Shown here one piece after another: positions 26,250-35,208 of a stretch of 43,595 nt of DNA (positions within the stretch are counted from its first letter, which is position 1; each line of letters begins with the position of its first letter). The notes below the pieces were generated by a model that was not told the origin of the DNA, searched no databases, and was given only the letters and a program-made list of their open reading frames with translations. The stretch is from NCBI GenBank assembly GCA_902512585.1, contig CABXJW010000010.1, positions 1 to 43,595 of the forward strand, given 5' to 3'. A program made the position numbers and the translations under genes. The DNA is from an uncultured Woeseiaceae bacterium. GTDB taxonomy: Bacteria; Pseudomonadota; Gammaproteobacteria; Steroidobacterales; Woeseiaceae.

Positions 26250-27631
26250 TTGCCGCAAATGTTCTGGTAGTTGATGATGAATTGGATATTAGGGAGCTGA
26301 TCCAAGAAATTCTTTCTGATGAAGGGTATAACGTTACAACTGCATCCAGTGCGAAAGAGGCAAGGGCAGCTAGAGCTAGTCAGGATTTTGATTTAATACT
26401 ATTGGATATTTGGATGCCTGATACAGATGGAATTACACTTTTAAAAGAATGGTCTGATAATGATCAGTTAAATACCTCAGTTGTTATGATGTCAGGCCAT
26501 GGAACAGTGGACACAGCAATAGAGTCGACCCATTTAGGCGCCAGTAATTTTGTGGAGAAACCACTTTCAATTGCTAAATTATTGCGAACTGTAGAAGAAG
26601 CTCTGACAGAAAAAAAACCTCAATTAAATTATCCAGGTATGAATAATGCTGCTTCTTTTGTTTCGATAGGCCATAGCGATTTACTGAAAACTTTTAGAAA
26701 AGAACTAAGAAGAGTAGCTTCAGTGGATTCAGCAATTATGTTGATTGGGGAGGCTGGAACGGGCAGGTCGGCTTTTGCTCGTTATATTCATGATATAAGC
26801 TTAAGAGCGGTGAATCCTTGTGTAGAGATAGTTTCTGCTCTATTGACAACAACAAATACTGAGGAACAACTTCTCGGAAAAGAGGGCAAGGACGCTATTG
26901 AGCCAGGTTTTATAGAAGAGGCCCAGGAAGGAACAATCATCATAAATGGTTTGGCTGATTTAAATATTAGAGCTCAACAACTCTTTCACAATATCTTAGA
27001 AAATGGAGAATATAAAAGAATAAATGGAAATTTATCTTTACAAATAAAATCACGCGTCATTGCTATCGTTGATGAGAATTACATTAATGATATGCAAGAT
27101 GGAAAACTTAAACGAGAATTAATCTCCAATCTCAGTATACAAACTATAAGAATACCGCCACTCAGAGATCATGCAGAAGATGTCCCTGATTTTATAAAAT
27201 TTTATGTTGATCTTTTTGTGGAGCAGGAGCAATTAATTTTTCGTCGTTTCAGTATTGCCGCACAAAATAGATTGCGTAACTATCCTTGGCCAGATAATTT
27301 ACGTGAACTAAAGAATATTGTAAGACGACTTCTTCTGGAAGGTCGTAATGAGGATGTTTCACTTGAGGAGGTTGAGATTCAACTCAGCATGAAAGAAGCC
27401 TCCATGGAATCTTTTGTGAAACAGGATTTATTATCTTTACCATTACGCGAAGCGCGGGAAAAATTTGAAAGAGCATACTTACAACAGCAGCTAATATTAT
27501 GTGATGGAAAAGTAGGTCTATTAGCCAAAAGAGTAGGGGTTGAGCGAACTCATCTTTATCGAAAATTAAAGGCGCTTAATATTAACCTCGATACCAAAAA
27601 TAATTCAATTACTAAGATTTCAGGAGTTTAA
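26246..27631 (+). CDS. ntrX: NtrX-like response regulator with degenerate sigma-54 AAA+ domain
   Basis: Response regulator partner of the upstream kinase, 461 residues. The receiver domain is complete: acidic D10-D11, phospho-acceptor D54 in LILLDIWMPD, and Lys in VEKPLS. The central domain aligns with sigma-54 activators but has lost what drives them. Walker A reads GEAGTGRS with Arg174 for Lys. The GAFTGA loop is deleted between QLLGKEG and GFIEEA. Walker B reads TIIINGLADL with Asn234-Gly235 for Asp-Glu, and the arginine-finger region KRELISNL lacks the usual YYRL. The C-terminal Fis-type helix-turn-helix (LAKRVGVERTHLYRKLKAL) is intact. I infer a phospho-dependent DNA-binding repressor or activator acting without ATP hydrolysis or sigma-54 contact. 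Confidence 0.9.
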   Translation: MIAANVLVVDDELDIRELIQEILSDEGYNVTTASSAKEARAARASQDFDLILLDIWMPDTDGITLLKEWSDNDQLNTSVVMMSGHGTVDTAIESTHLGASNFVEKPLSIAKLLRTVEEALTEKKPQLNYPGMNNAASFVSIGHSDLLKTFRKELRRVASVDSAIMLIGEAGTGRSAFARYIHDISLRAVNPCVEIVSALLTTTNTEEQLLGKEGKDAIEPGFIEEAQEGTIIINGLADLNIRAQQLFHNILENGEYKRINGNLSLQIKSRVIAIVDENYINDMQDGKLKRELISNLSIQTIRIPPLRDHAEDVPDFIKFYVDLFVEQEQLIFRRFSIAAQNRLRNYPWPDNLRELKNIVRRLLLEGRNEDVSLEEVEIQLSMKEASMESFVKQDLLSLPLREAREKFERAYLQQQLILCDGKVGLLAKRVGVERTHLYRKLKALNINLDTKNNSITKISGV

Positions 27632-27633
27632 TT

Positions 27634-27999
27634 ATGCGAAATTATTTCAATTTAAAGCATTCATTTGATTCGATTATATTGATAATGGTGATTCTAGGAT
27701 TTTGTTCCGTGATTCAAACTTTTATTTTCGGCAAACATTACATTATCCCTACAGCCTTGTTATCAGTCTCAATAATATTTGGTAATTTAACTTACTATGG
27801 ATTTCAAGAGAACAGAATCGCTAAGAAAATTCTATTTTGGTTATTTTTTACTTTAACTGCTCATTTATTTTTTGCATTATTTTTCAGTGTGAAATACAGA
27901 GCAATACTGGGCAGTTATTTTGAGCCAATATGTATTTTAAATATTGTGATTTTTGGGTATCTTTTATTTAAGTACAATGAAGAAAATAAATTATTGTAA
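27634..27999 (+). CDS. Small four-helix membrane protein, unknown
   Basis: A 121-residue hydrophobic protein that I do not recognise. About four membrane segments are visible (near 13-32, 36-54, 67-87 and 93-114), with short polar loops and an acidic tail (KYNEENKLL). It starts two bases after the ntrX stop, so it belongs to the same transcript, in the position where trkA is found in many relatives. It shows no TrkA nucleotide-binding fold and is far too short. The gap to the convergent argS gene is 48 bases. Confidence 0.65.
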   Translation: MRNYFNLKHSFDSIILIMVILGFCSVIQTFIFGKHYIIPTALLSVSIIFGNLTYYGFQENRIAKKILFWLFFTLTAHLFFALFFSVKYRAILGSYFEPICILNIVIFGYLLFKYNEENKLL

Positions 28000-28047
28000 A
28001 TTGGCCAGATTTATTTTTAGTTTCGTTAAACTATTTCCAAGTAAAAT

Positions 28048-29793
28048 TTACATCGCCTCAGGTGCTGACACTCCCAATAATTTTAGGCCATTACCCAGAA
28101 CAATTTGAGTTGATTTAATAAGAACTAATCTGGCATTTCTTATATCGCTCTCGTCTACAATAAAAGTTGAATCATTGTAATATGAGTGAAATTCAGTAGC
28201 TAAATCTCTAAGGTACTGAGCCAAATTATGTGGCGCTCTATTATTTGCAGACAATTCAATTATTTCTGGAAATCGTGAAAGTAGGGACATGATGTTTTTT
28301 TCTTTTGTTGATTTTAATAGAGTGAGATTTCTCTTCCCACTATCTTCTTCAAAAGTTAGGATTTTTTCATCAAGCTGTCTAAAAACGCTAGCGATACGCG
28401 CATGGGCATATTGTATATAGTAGACAGGATTCTCATTTGACTTACTTTTCGCGAGCTCTAAGTCAAAATCTAGATGCTGTTCATTAGAGCGCATGATGTA
28501 GAAGAATCTAGCTGCATCATTGCCTACTTCTTCTCGGAGTTGTCTTAAAGTTATGAATTCACCAGAGCGTGTCGACATTGATTGTTTAATACCAGCTCTG
28601 AAGAGACTAACGAACTGAACTAACTCAACTTCGAGATCGTTTGCCCTATGCCCCATTGCAGTAAGACCTGCTTTTACACGAGCGATATATCCATGATGGT
28701 CAGATCCTAAAATATCAATTAAATGATCAAAACCTCGAATTTTTTTATTATGATGATAAGCAATATCAGAGGTAAAATAGGTATTATTATTATTTTCTCT
28801 GGTGACGACTCGGTCTTTTTCATCGTCAAAATCTGTAGCTTTAAACCAAATTGCTCCATCTTTTTTATATAGTAATTTTTGTTGATCGAGTATTTTAAGA
28901 GCTTTTTCTATGTGACCTCTTTCAGTCAAGCTATCTTCTGAGAACCAAGTATCAAAAACTACACCAAAATCTTGAAGATCTTTTTCAATATCTGATCTTA
29001 TTGTTTCTAAAGCCACAGTTCTTATTGCATTGAATTCTTCTAAACCAAGCACTTCCTTGGCTGCAAAAATTATTTGATCAATATGCTGTTCTTTTTCTTC
29101 ATCTTTATCATGGATAGCGAGTTGAATTATTCTTTCAGCTAGATTTATTTCAGTCTTAAGATCAATGGACTGAGCAATTTCTTTTATATAGTCTCCTTGG
29201 TAACAAGAGGAAGGAAGAGTAACTTTGGGGTTTTTGGATTCTAATTTACGAATTATCACACTTGCACTTAAGATATCCATCTGTCGACCTGCGTCATTTA
29301 CATAATATTCTCGATGTACTTTATATCCTGTTGCTTCAAGAATATTTCCTAGGGTTGCGCCAAAAGCAGCATGCCTTCCATGACCAACATGAAGTGGTCC
29401 TGTTGGATTTGCAGATACAAATTCCAGAAGAATATTCCCCTTTCTCTTGCGTAAGCTTTTGCCATAAAGATGATTATTTTTAATTATTTTAACGATTTCT
29501 CTATGAAAAAAATTTTCACTTAAATGAAAATTAATGAATCCTGGTCCAGCTATATTCACTTCATTAACTAAATTATTATCTGGAATTTGTTCAATTATTT
29601 GCTTGGCAAGCTCTCGCGGATTTTTGTTAGTTCGTTTGGCAAAACGCATGGCTATATTTGAGGTAAAGTGTCCATACTTATTGTCTTTTGTTCGTTCAAC
29701 AGCCTTTTCTATGATTTCATCATTAAGAAATTCTTCAAGCTCTGGAATTTTTTCTAATCCAGATTTAACTAATTTTAGAATATCTTGTTTCAA
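28048..29793 (-). CDS. argS: Arginyl-tRNA synthetase
   Basis: Class I synthetase charging tRNA-Arg. The HIGH motif is in NPTGPLHVGHGRHAA, and the MSTRSGEF segment stands in the KMSKS position, as is common in this family. The N-terminal Add1 domain and the C-terminal DALR domain (YAHARIASVFRQL onward) are both present. The 581 residues match E. coli ArgS (577). The start is TTG at 29793, seven bases after a GGAG motif. An ATG five bases upstream of it is out of frame and stops at once. The gene follows priA with 28 bases between them. Confidence 0.95.
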   Translation of the reverse strand: MKQDILKLVKSGLEKIPELEEFLNDEIIEKAVERTKDNKYGHFTSNIAMRFAKRTNKNPRELAKQIIEQIPDNNLVNEVNIAGPGFINFHLSENFFHREIVKIIKNNHLYGKSLRKRKGNILLEFVSANPTGPLHVGHGRHAAFGATLGNILEATGYKVHREYYVNDAGRQMDILSASVIIRKLESKNPKVTLPSSCYQGDYIKEIAQSIDLKTEINLAERIIQLAIHDKDEEKEQHIDQIIFAAKEVLGLEEFNAIRTVALETIRSDIEKDLQDFGVVFDTWFSEDSLTERGHIEKALKILDQQKLLYKKDGAIWFKATDFDDEKDRVVTRENNNNTYFTSDIAYHHNKKIRGFDHLIDILGSDHHGYIARVKAGLTAMGHRANDLEVELVQFVSLFRAGIKQSMSTRSGEFITLRQLREEVGNDAARFFYIMRSNEQHLDFDLELAKSKSNENPVYYIQYAHARIASVFRQLDEKILTFEEDSGKRNLTLLKSTKEKNIMSLLSRFPEIIELSANNRAPHNLAQYLRDLATEFHSYYNDSTFIVDESDIRNARLVLIKSTQIVLGNGLKLLGVSAPEAM

Positions 29794-29821
29794 TTCATCA
29801 CTCCGTCTTACTAATTAAGTT

Positions 29822-32008
29822 TTAGAACAGTTCGATTGGATCAACATCAATTGACCATTTTACACGGTGAGTACATTTTTTTCTTTCTATCTTTTTGAAT
29901 AATAATGCAATTTGTTGGTGCAATGGCTTGCGATTTTCGCAATGTAATAATAATTGACCACGAAATCTTCCAGCTTTTTTTTCCATCGGTGAACTTACTG
30001 GTCCTAATATGTTTATACCGTCAAATTTATTACTCACAATAATTTCATTAGCAGTATTTAAAAAATCCCATGTAAAATCCTTTCGATGGGAGCTTGCTCG
30101 AATTAAAATTAGATTCGAAAATGGTGGCCAGGATGCCTCTTCGCGCTCTTTTATTGTCTGTTTGGCAACTTCTTTATATCCACCATCGAATAATGCCCCC
30201 CAAAATGGATGATCAGGATATTCTGTTTGAATTAGCACCTGCCCTTTTTGTTCCTCTCTTCCTGCTCTCCCTGACACTTGTATGAGATTTTGAGCTAAGC
30301 GTTCACTTCCCCTAAAATCCATACTAAATAATCCTTGATCCGCATTTATAACAGCAACCAGACTTAAAGATGGAAAATGATGACCTTTTGAAATCATTTG
30401 AGTTCCTACTAATATCTTAGCTTTACCAGTTATTGCTAGAGTTAATGCATCGTCCATGGATCCTTTTAGGCGTGTTGAATCACTATCTATCCGTTTAATT
30501 GAAATATTTGCAAAGTTCTTTTTGAGGGCCTCTTCTATTCTTTGTGTGCCTTGACCTAGTGCTGCATATTCTGCGCCGCACAAATTACATTCATGTGTGT
30601 AAGAGCGAGATGAACCGCAGTGATGACAGGTCAGTAATTTTTTTGATTGATACACGGTCATTCTGGAATCGCATCGGGGGCATTGCGCAACATGATTGCA
30701 TGATTTGCATATTAGCGTAGGTGCGAAACCTCTTCTGTTTATGTATATCAAAACTTGTCCATTATTTTTTAAATGTTTTTTAATGATTTTAATGAGTTTT
30801 TGACTTAATCCATCCGGCATATATTCTTTCGTAACATCAATAAGATGCATTGAAGGTAATTTGGCTCTACCTGCTCTTTTTTCTAGTACGAGACGTTTAT
30901 ATTTTTTTTGTGTACAGCGATATAAACTTTCTATTGATGGTGTTGCAGAACCGAGAACGACAGGAATATTGTGATAACTGCCTTTTGCTATAGCTAAATC
31001 TCTTGCGGAATATCTGAAGCCATCTTGTTGTTTATAAGAAACATCATTTTCTTCATCAACGATAATAATTCCGAGATTTTCTGTGGGTGCGAATATTGCT
31101 GATCTTGTTCCTAATATTAGATTTGATTTAGAATTTTTTATTGCTTGCCATGCAGTAAATCTTTCTCGTTCAGTTAAAGCTGAATGTATCATCGCAGGTT
31201 TGATACCTATTCTTGCAATAATACGCTTTATGAATTGTGAGGTTAATCCAATTTCAGGGACCAATATAAGGCATTGTTTATTCTTTTTTATGACATTTAA
31301 AATAAGCTGTAAGTAAACTTCAGTTTTACCGCTACCAGTTACTCCATCCACCAGAAATGTCTGAAATTCTAGGCTATTATTTATTATATTAACTGCTTTT
31401 TTTTGCTCAGAGTTTAAATTTGGACCTTTAGTAGGTCTAGATAATATTGGAGATTCATCATTTGAACTGAGGGCTTTAGTTACCTTAATCCAACCTTTGT
31501 TACTCAAACTATTTTTTTGGACTCGCCAGTCGATACTTAGATCATCGAGAATATCTACAGTGACAGGACCTTTTTTTTGCAAATAATTAATCAATGCCGC
31601 TTGTTTTGGCGCATTTTTTATAATGCTCTCAGCTTTTATCACTTTACCCTTATTGGTTAAATGCAACTTTTCAATAAAATTGACAGTTGGTTTTCCTTTT
31701 CTTAAGTGACTCGGCATTGCAGCAGCAACAACTCTCCCAATAGGATGAAGATAGTATCTACTAGCGAATGAAACTAGCCAAAGGGTTGCCTCAGAGAAAA
31801 TCGGCTTTTCATCAATGATTTCTGTGCATTTTTTTATTTTTGATTTGGGTATCGTGCTTGTTTTTGTAACTTCGAGAATAAGTCCTATTTTTTGTTGTCT
31901 ACCGAATGGAACTTTTACTCGACAACCAATAACAGATATATCACATACCTCGCTGATCAATAAATAGTCAAATAATTGAAATAAAGGGGCATCTATTGCT
32001 ACTTTAAT
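29822..32008 (-). CDS. priA: Primosomal replication protein PriA, no canonical start codon
   Basis: Superfamily 2 helicase that restarts stalled replication forks. It has Walker A GVTGSGKTEVYL, an eight-Cys zinc region (CKSC, CPRC, CHHC, CNLC) and SGRAGREE. Motif II is DEEN instead of the usual DEEH. The first usual start, TTG 31960, would drop the conserved 3'-DNA-end-binding strand. Upstream the frame encodes IIKVAIDAPLFQLFDYLL, which matches the family N-terminus, and it stays open to a stop at 32063-32065 without any ATG, GTG or TTG. I place the start provisionally at ATT 32008 (728 residues, E. coli 732). ATA 32011 is an alternative. An ATG at 32058 is out of frame (ATG GGA TAG). It begins 65 bases after the pntB stop. 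Confidence 0.9.
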   Translation of the reverse strand: MKVAIDAPLFQLFDYLLISEVCDISVIGCRVKVPFGRQQKIGLILEVTKTSTIPKSKIKKCTEIIDEKPIFSEATLWLVSFASRYYLHPIGRVVAAAMPSHLRKGKPTVNFIEKLHLTNKGKVIKAESIIKNAPKQAALINYLQKKGPVTVDILDDLSIDWRVQKNSLSNKGWIKVTKALSSNDESPILSRPTKGPNLNSEQKKAVNIINNSLEFQTFLVDGVTGSGKTEVYLQLILNVIKKNKQCLILVPEIGLTSQFIKRIIARIGIKPAMIHSALTERERFTAWQAIKNSKSNLILGTRSAIFAPTENLGIIIVDEENDVSYKQQDGFRYSARDLAIAKGSYHNIPVVLGSATPSIESLYRCTQKKYKRLVLEKRAGRAKLPSMHLIDVTKEYMPDGLSQKLIKIIKKHLKNNGQVLIYINRRGFAPTLICKSCNHVAQCPRCDSRMTVYQSKKLLTCHHCGSSRSYTHECNLCGAEYAALGQGTQRIEEALKKNFANISIKRIDSDSTRLKGSMDDALTLAITGKAKILVGTQMISKGHHFPSLSLVAVINADQGLFSMDFRGSERLAQNLIQVSGRAGREEQKGQVLIQTEYPDHPFWGALFDGGYKEVAKQTIKEREEASWPPFSNLILIRASSHRKDFTWDFLNTANEIIVSNKFDGINILGPVSSPMEKKAGRFRGQLLLHCENRKPLHQQIALLFKKIERKKCTHRVKWSIDVDPIELF

Positions 32009-32073
32009 TATGCAATCAGTTTTTTTTACTTGGTTATTTTTGACTTTTACTATCCCATCTTTTTATCAATAAT

Positions 32074-33450
32074 TTATAGTGATTTAACAGCTTGGATTAA
32101 TTCTCCAGCCACCTCTTGCCCATCACCATAAAGCATTCTTGTTTGATCTAAGAAAAATAGTGCATTCTCAATACCAGAAAACCCCGCACCTTGGCCGCGC
32201 TTTACAACAACTACATTTTTTGCATAATCAGCATTTAAAATGGGCATACCATAAATTGGACTGGAAGGATCAGTTCTTGCCACTGGATTAACCACGTCAT
32301 TAGCACCAATAATTAAGGCTACGTCTGCAGATTCAAATTCGGAGTTGATTTCATTTTCATCATAAATAATATCATATGGAACTCCCGCTTCAGCGAGCAA
32401 TACATTCATATGTCCCGGCATACGTCCTGCTACTGGATGAATAGCAAATTTAATATCAACACCACGCTCAATTAGTAGTTGTGTTAATTCCCAAACTTTA
32501 TGTTGCGCTTGGGCAACTGCCATGCCATAACCTGGAATAATTAAAACTTTATTTGCAAATGCCATCATCACACCAACATCTGTAGCATCTATTGGTTTCA
32601 TAGAGCCAGTAACCTCTTGACCTTCAGCTATAGTTTCACCAAATCCTGAAAATAAAACATGAGCCAATGATCTATTCATTGCCTTGGCCATTAATTGTGT
32701 CAAGAGTGATCCTGCCGCGCCCACAACAGTTCCAGCAATAATCATTGCAGGATTTTGTTGCACAAAACCTTCAAAAGCTACAGCTAGTCCGGTAAATGCA
32801 TTGTAGAGTGATATCACAACAGGCATATCTGCACCACCGATTGGCACAGTCATTGTTACACCCAAAACTAACGATAACATGAAAAATATTGAGACTAGGT
32901 TACCCGAAGAGTGCTGAGTAATAATCATCACTGCCACTACAAGTGAACTCAGTAATAAAGCCAAGTTGAGCATTTGCTGGCCTTTAAAACGCAATGTGGT
33001 ATTTTTAAATCCTTGTAATTTTGCAAAAGCGACCAAACTACCACTAAAAGAGACGGCACCAATAAAACCACCTAATACTGCTAATATTCCAAATGTTAAA
33101 CCATGGTCTTTACCGCTAAAAAGTTCGACCGCTGCAATTGCTGCTGCTGCACCACCTCCCATACCATTATATAGAGCTATCATTTGTGGCATATCGGTCA
33201 TAGCAACTTTTTTGCCACTAACCCAGGCTATGACACCGCCCAGACCGATAGCGATTACCATTAACAGGTAATTAGTCATACCTGGAAATAGGAAAGTTAC
33301 TATGGTTGCTAGTCCCATGCCAACTCCAGCCCATACAATACCTCCACGCGCAGTGACAGGGGAGCTCATTCTCTTCAGGCCAAAAATAAAAAGAACTGCT
33401 GCTAAAAAATAACTTAAGTCAATTATTAGCGTCATATTTAGCATATTCAT
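32074..33450 (-). CDS. pntB: Proton-translocating NAD(P) transhydrogenase, beta subunit
   Basis: Beta subunit of the inner-membrane transhydrogenase that makes NADPH from NADH using the proton gradient. The first half has about eight or nine membrane helices. The C-terminal NADP(H)-binding domain has VIIPGYGMAVAQAQHKV, AIHPVAGRMPGHMNVLLAEA and the GANDVVNPVAR segment, all diagnostic. The 458 residues compare with 462 in E. coli. Its ATG overlaps the pntA2 stop by one base (TAATG), so the subunits are translated together. Confidence 0.97.
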   Translation of the reverse strand: MNMLNMTLIIDLSYFLAAVLFIFGLKRMSSPVTARGGIVWAGVGMGLATIVTFLFPGMTNYLLMVIAIGLGGVIAWVSGKKVAMTDMPQMIALYNGMGGGAAAAIAAVELFSGKDHGLTFGILAVLGGFIGAVSFSGSLVAFAKLQGFKNTTLRFKGQQMLNLALLLSSLVVAVMIITQHSSGNLVSIFFMLSLVLGVTMTVPIGGADMPVVISLYNAFTGLAVAFEGFVQQNPAMIIAGTVVGAAGSLLTQLMAKAMNRSLAHVLFSGFGETIAEGQEVTGSMKPIDATDVGVMMAFANKVLIIPGYGMAVAQAQHKVWELTQLLIERGVDIKFAIHPVAGRMPGHMNVLLAEAGVPYDIIYDENEINSEFESADVALIIGANDVVNPVARTDPSSPIYGMPILNADYAKNVVVVKRGQGAGFSGIENALFFLDQTRMLYGDGQEVAGELIQAVKSL

Positions 33451-33755
33451 TATTTTTCACCCTTACTGCTTTTGAACATTTCTAACATTCTTTCTGTTAC
33501 TACATATCCACCAACAGCATTACCAGCACCTAAAAAAACACCAATGAATCCAATTATCTGCTCCAATGGCGTGCTTGCTCGACCTAATGCAACCATGGCA
33601 CCGACTAAAACAATTCCATGAATAAAATTTGATCCAGACATTAGTGGGGTATGCAATATAGCTGGCACTTTTCCTATGATTTCATGGCCGACAAATCCGG
33701 CTAACATAAATATATACAATGCTATAAAACCATCAATCTGCATAATCTGTTCCAT
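33450..33755 (-). CDS. pntA2: NAD(P) transhydrogenase, alpha subunit membrane part
   Basis: Short membrane subunit of 101 residues with three hydrophobic helices, corresponding to the C-terminal third of E. coli PntA. The stretch GHEIIGKVPAILHTPLMSGSN (about residues 23-43) is strongly conserved in the family. In this organism the alpha subunit is split into two genes, as in Rhodospirillum and many marine bacteria. It starts two bases after the pntA1 stop and ends on the pntB start. Confidence 0.95.
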   Translation of the reverse strand: MEQIMQIDGFIALYIFMLAGFVGHEIIGKVPAILHTPLMSGSNFIHGIVLVGAMVALGRASTPLEQIIGFIGVFLGAGNAVGGYVVTERMLEMFKSSKGEK

Positions 33756-33757
33756 TA

Positions 33758-34885
33758 TTATAACCCTCCTTCTATTGCTTCTTTAGATGATTCATGCACA
33801 ATCTTTCCATCACGCGTAAGATTTGATTGAATAAAAACCTCATCTTCCCAATCAATTATTAAATCACCATCTTTGATTGCAGGTGCTAAGAAATTAAATA
33901 AATTTCTCGCATACATTTCACTTGCATGTTTACCAAGTGATGCGGCTAAATTAGTTGGGCCGACAATTTTTACGTTGTTATCTAATACAGTCTCACCGGC
34001 CTTTGTGAGTTCACAATTACCACCTGTTTCTGCTGCCAGATCAACAATAACAGCACCAGGTTTCATCGCTCTAACTGCGGAGGCTCTGATAATTTTAGGA
34101 GCTGGTTTTCCAGGTATAGCTGCTGTTGAGATAACTACATCACAATTTGCAATTTCTTTTTCTAAAGCATCTTGCTGGGCTAATTTTTCTTCATCAGTTA
34201 ACTCTCTGGCATAACCACCTTTACCTTCAGCTGAAACCCCAGTTTCAACGAATTTCGCACCAAGTGACTCTATTTGTTCCTTTGTAGCGCTGCGAACATC
34301 ATAGCCTTTGACGATCGCACCTAACCTTTTTGCCGTAGCAATCGCCTGCAGACCAGCAACGCCAGCACCAATAATGAGGATTTGAGCTGGCCTAATGGTG
34401 CCCGCTGCAGTTGTTAGCATGGGGAAGAATTTATCAAGAGTATTGGCAGCAATCAGAACTGCTTGATAACCCGCAGCCGCCGCCTGAGAAGATAATACAT
34501 CCATACTTTGAGCTCGGGAGATTCTCGGCATTAACTCCATCGCAAAGCTAGTTTGTTCATTTGTTTTAAGTGAGTTAACTGTTTTTTTGTTTAAATGCCC
34601 AAAAATCATACCAACAACATAATTATTTTTACCAAGAAGATTTGATTGTTCTGCAGTTATTGGCTGAACAGCCAATAATAAATTTGATTTTTTGAGAACC
34701 TCGGATGCGGTATCAAAATTAACCCCTTCATATTCTTCATCGAGAAAATTAGAGAGTGACCCTGCCCCTTTTTCCATAATTATATCTACATTAAGTTGTG
34801 TGAGTTTTTTAGCAATTTCAGGTGTAATAGCAACCCGTGTCTCATCTGCGGCTGTTTCTTTGAGCACGCCAATGGTAAATGACAT
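33758..34885 (-). CDS. pntA1: NAD(P) transhydrogenase, alpha subunit NAD-binding part
   Basis: Soluble NAD(H)-binding domain I of the transhydrogenase, 375 residues. The start IGVLKETAADETRVAITP matches the alanine dehydrogenase/PntA family signature. RISRAQSMDVLSSQAAAAGY follows in the middle, with the nucleotide fold GAGVAGLQAIATAKRLGA and YDVRSATKEQIESLGA after it. A GGAGAAAG ribosome site lies directly before the ATG (34889-34896). It leads a minus-strand run pntA1-pntA2-pntB-priA-argS, whose promoter must be in the 317-base gap that follows. Confidence 0.96.
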   Translation of the reverse strand: MSFTIGVLKETAADETRVAITPEIAKKLTQLNVDIIMEKGAGSLSNFLDEEYEGVNFDTASEVLKKSNLLLAVQPITAEQSNLLGKNNYVVGMIFGHLNKKTVNSLKTNEQTSFAMELMPRISRAQSMDVLSSQAAAAGYQAVLIAANTLDKFFPMLTTAAGTIRPAQILIIGAGVAGLQAIATAKRLGAIVKGYDVRSATKEQIESLGAKFVETGVSAEGKGGYARELTDEEKLAQQDALEKEIANCDVVISTAAIPGKPAPKIIRASAVRAMKPGAVIVDLAAETGGNCELTKAGETVLDNNVKIVGPTNLAASLGKHASEMYARNLFNFLAPAIKDGDLIIDWEDEVFIQSNLTRDGKIVHESSKEAIEGGL

Positions 34886-35208
34886 TATCTTTCTCCAAAA
34901 TTATTGTACGAAAATAAATTATCGTTTAGCTGTATATAGGTATATATTATTTAAAAATAGTTTTTTGTTTTTTTAAGGCCATTTAATTAATTAACAAAGT
35001 ATTTGCCTTTTAAGTACATGCCATAATGACATAAGAGCCAATAATTCGAAAACTCTTTTTTTACAATATTTTAAAACTAATTCTAAGCAATTAATGTTAA
35101 AGGATAATCAATTGTTAATAGGTTCAGCCAGAAAATTATCCAAGTGTATTCAGCCCTCAAATATCATAAATAATATAACTGATAGCTTCAATAAAATAGG
35201 GGGTGTAT
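34886..35208. promoter_or_regulatory. Divergent intergenic region between pntA1 and the 5'-3' exonuclease gene
   Basis: About 320 AT-rich bases between divergent genes, expected to hold both promoters. The clear elements are the pntA1 ribosome site (GGAGAAAG on the minus strand at 34889-34896) and, at the other end, an AGGGGG site (35198-35203) for the exonuclease. A 43-codon frame (35094-35225) is present but has no ribosome site or recognisable similarity. I see no RNA gene or terminator hairpin. Confidence 0.5.

Noticed and set aside
28019-28032. AGTTT-CGTT-AAACT hairpin between the orphan membrane gene and argS as a terminator
   Set aside because: Only five A/T-rich pairs and no clean T-run after it on either strand.
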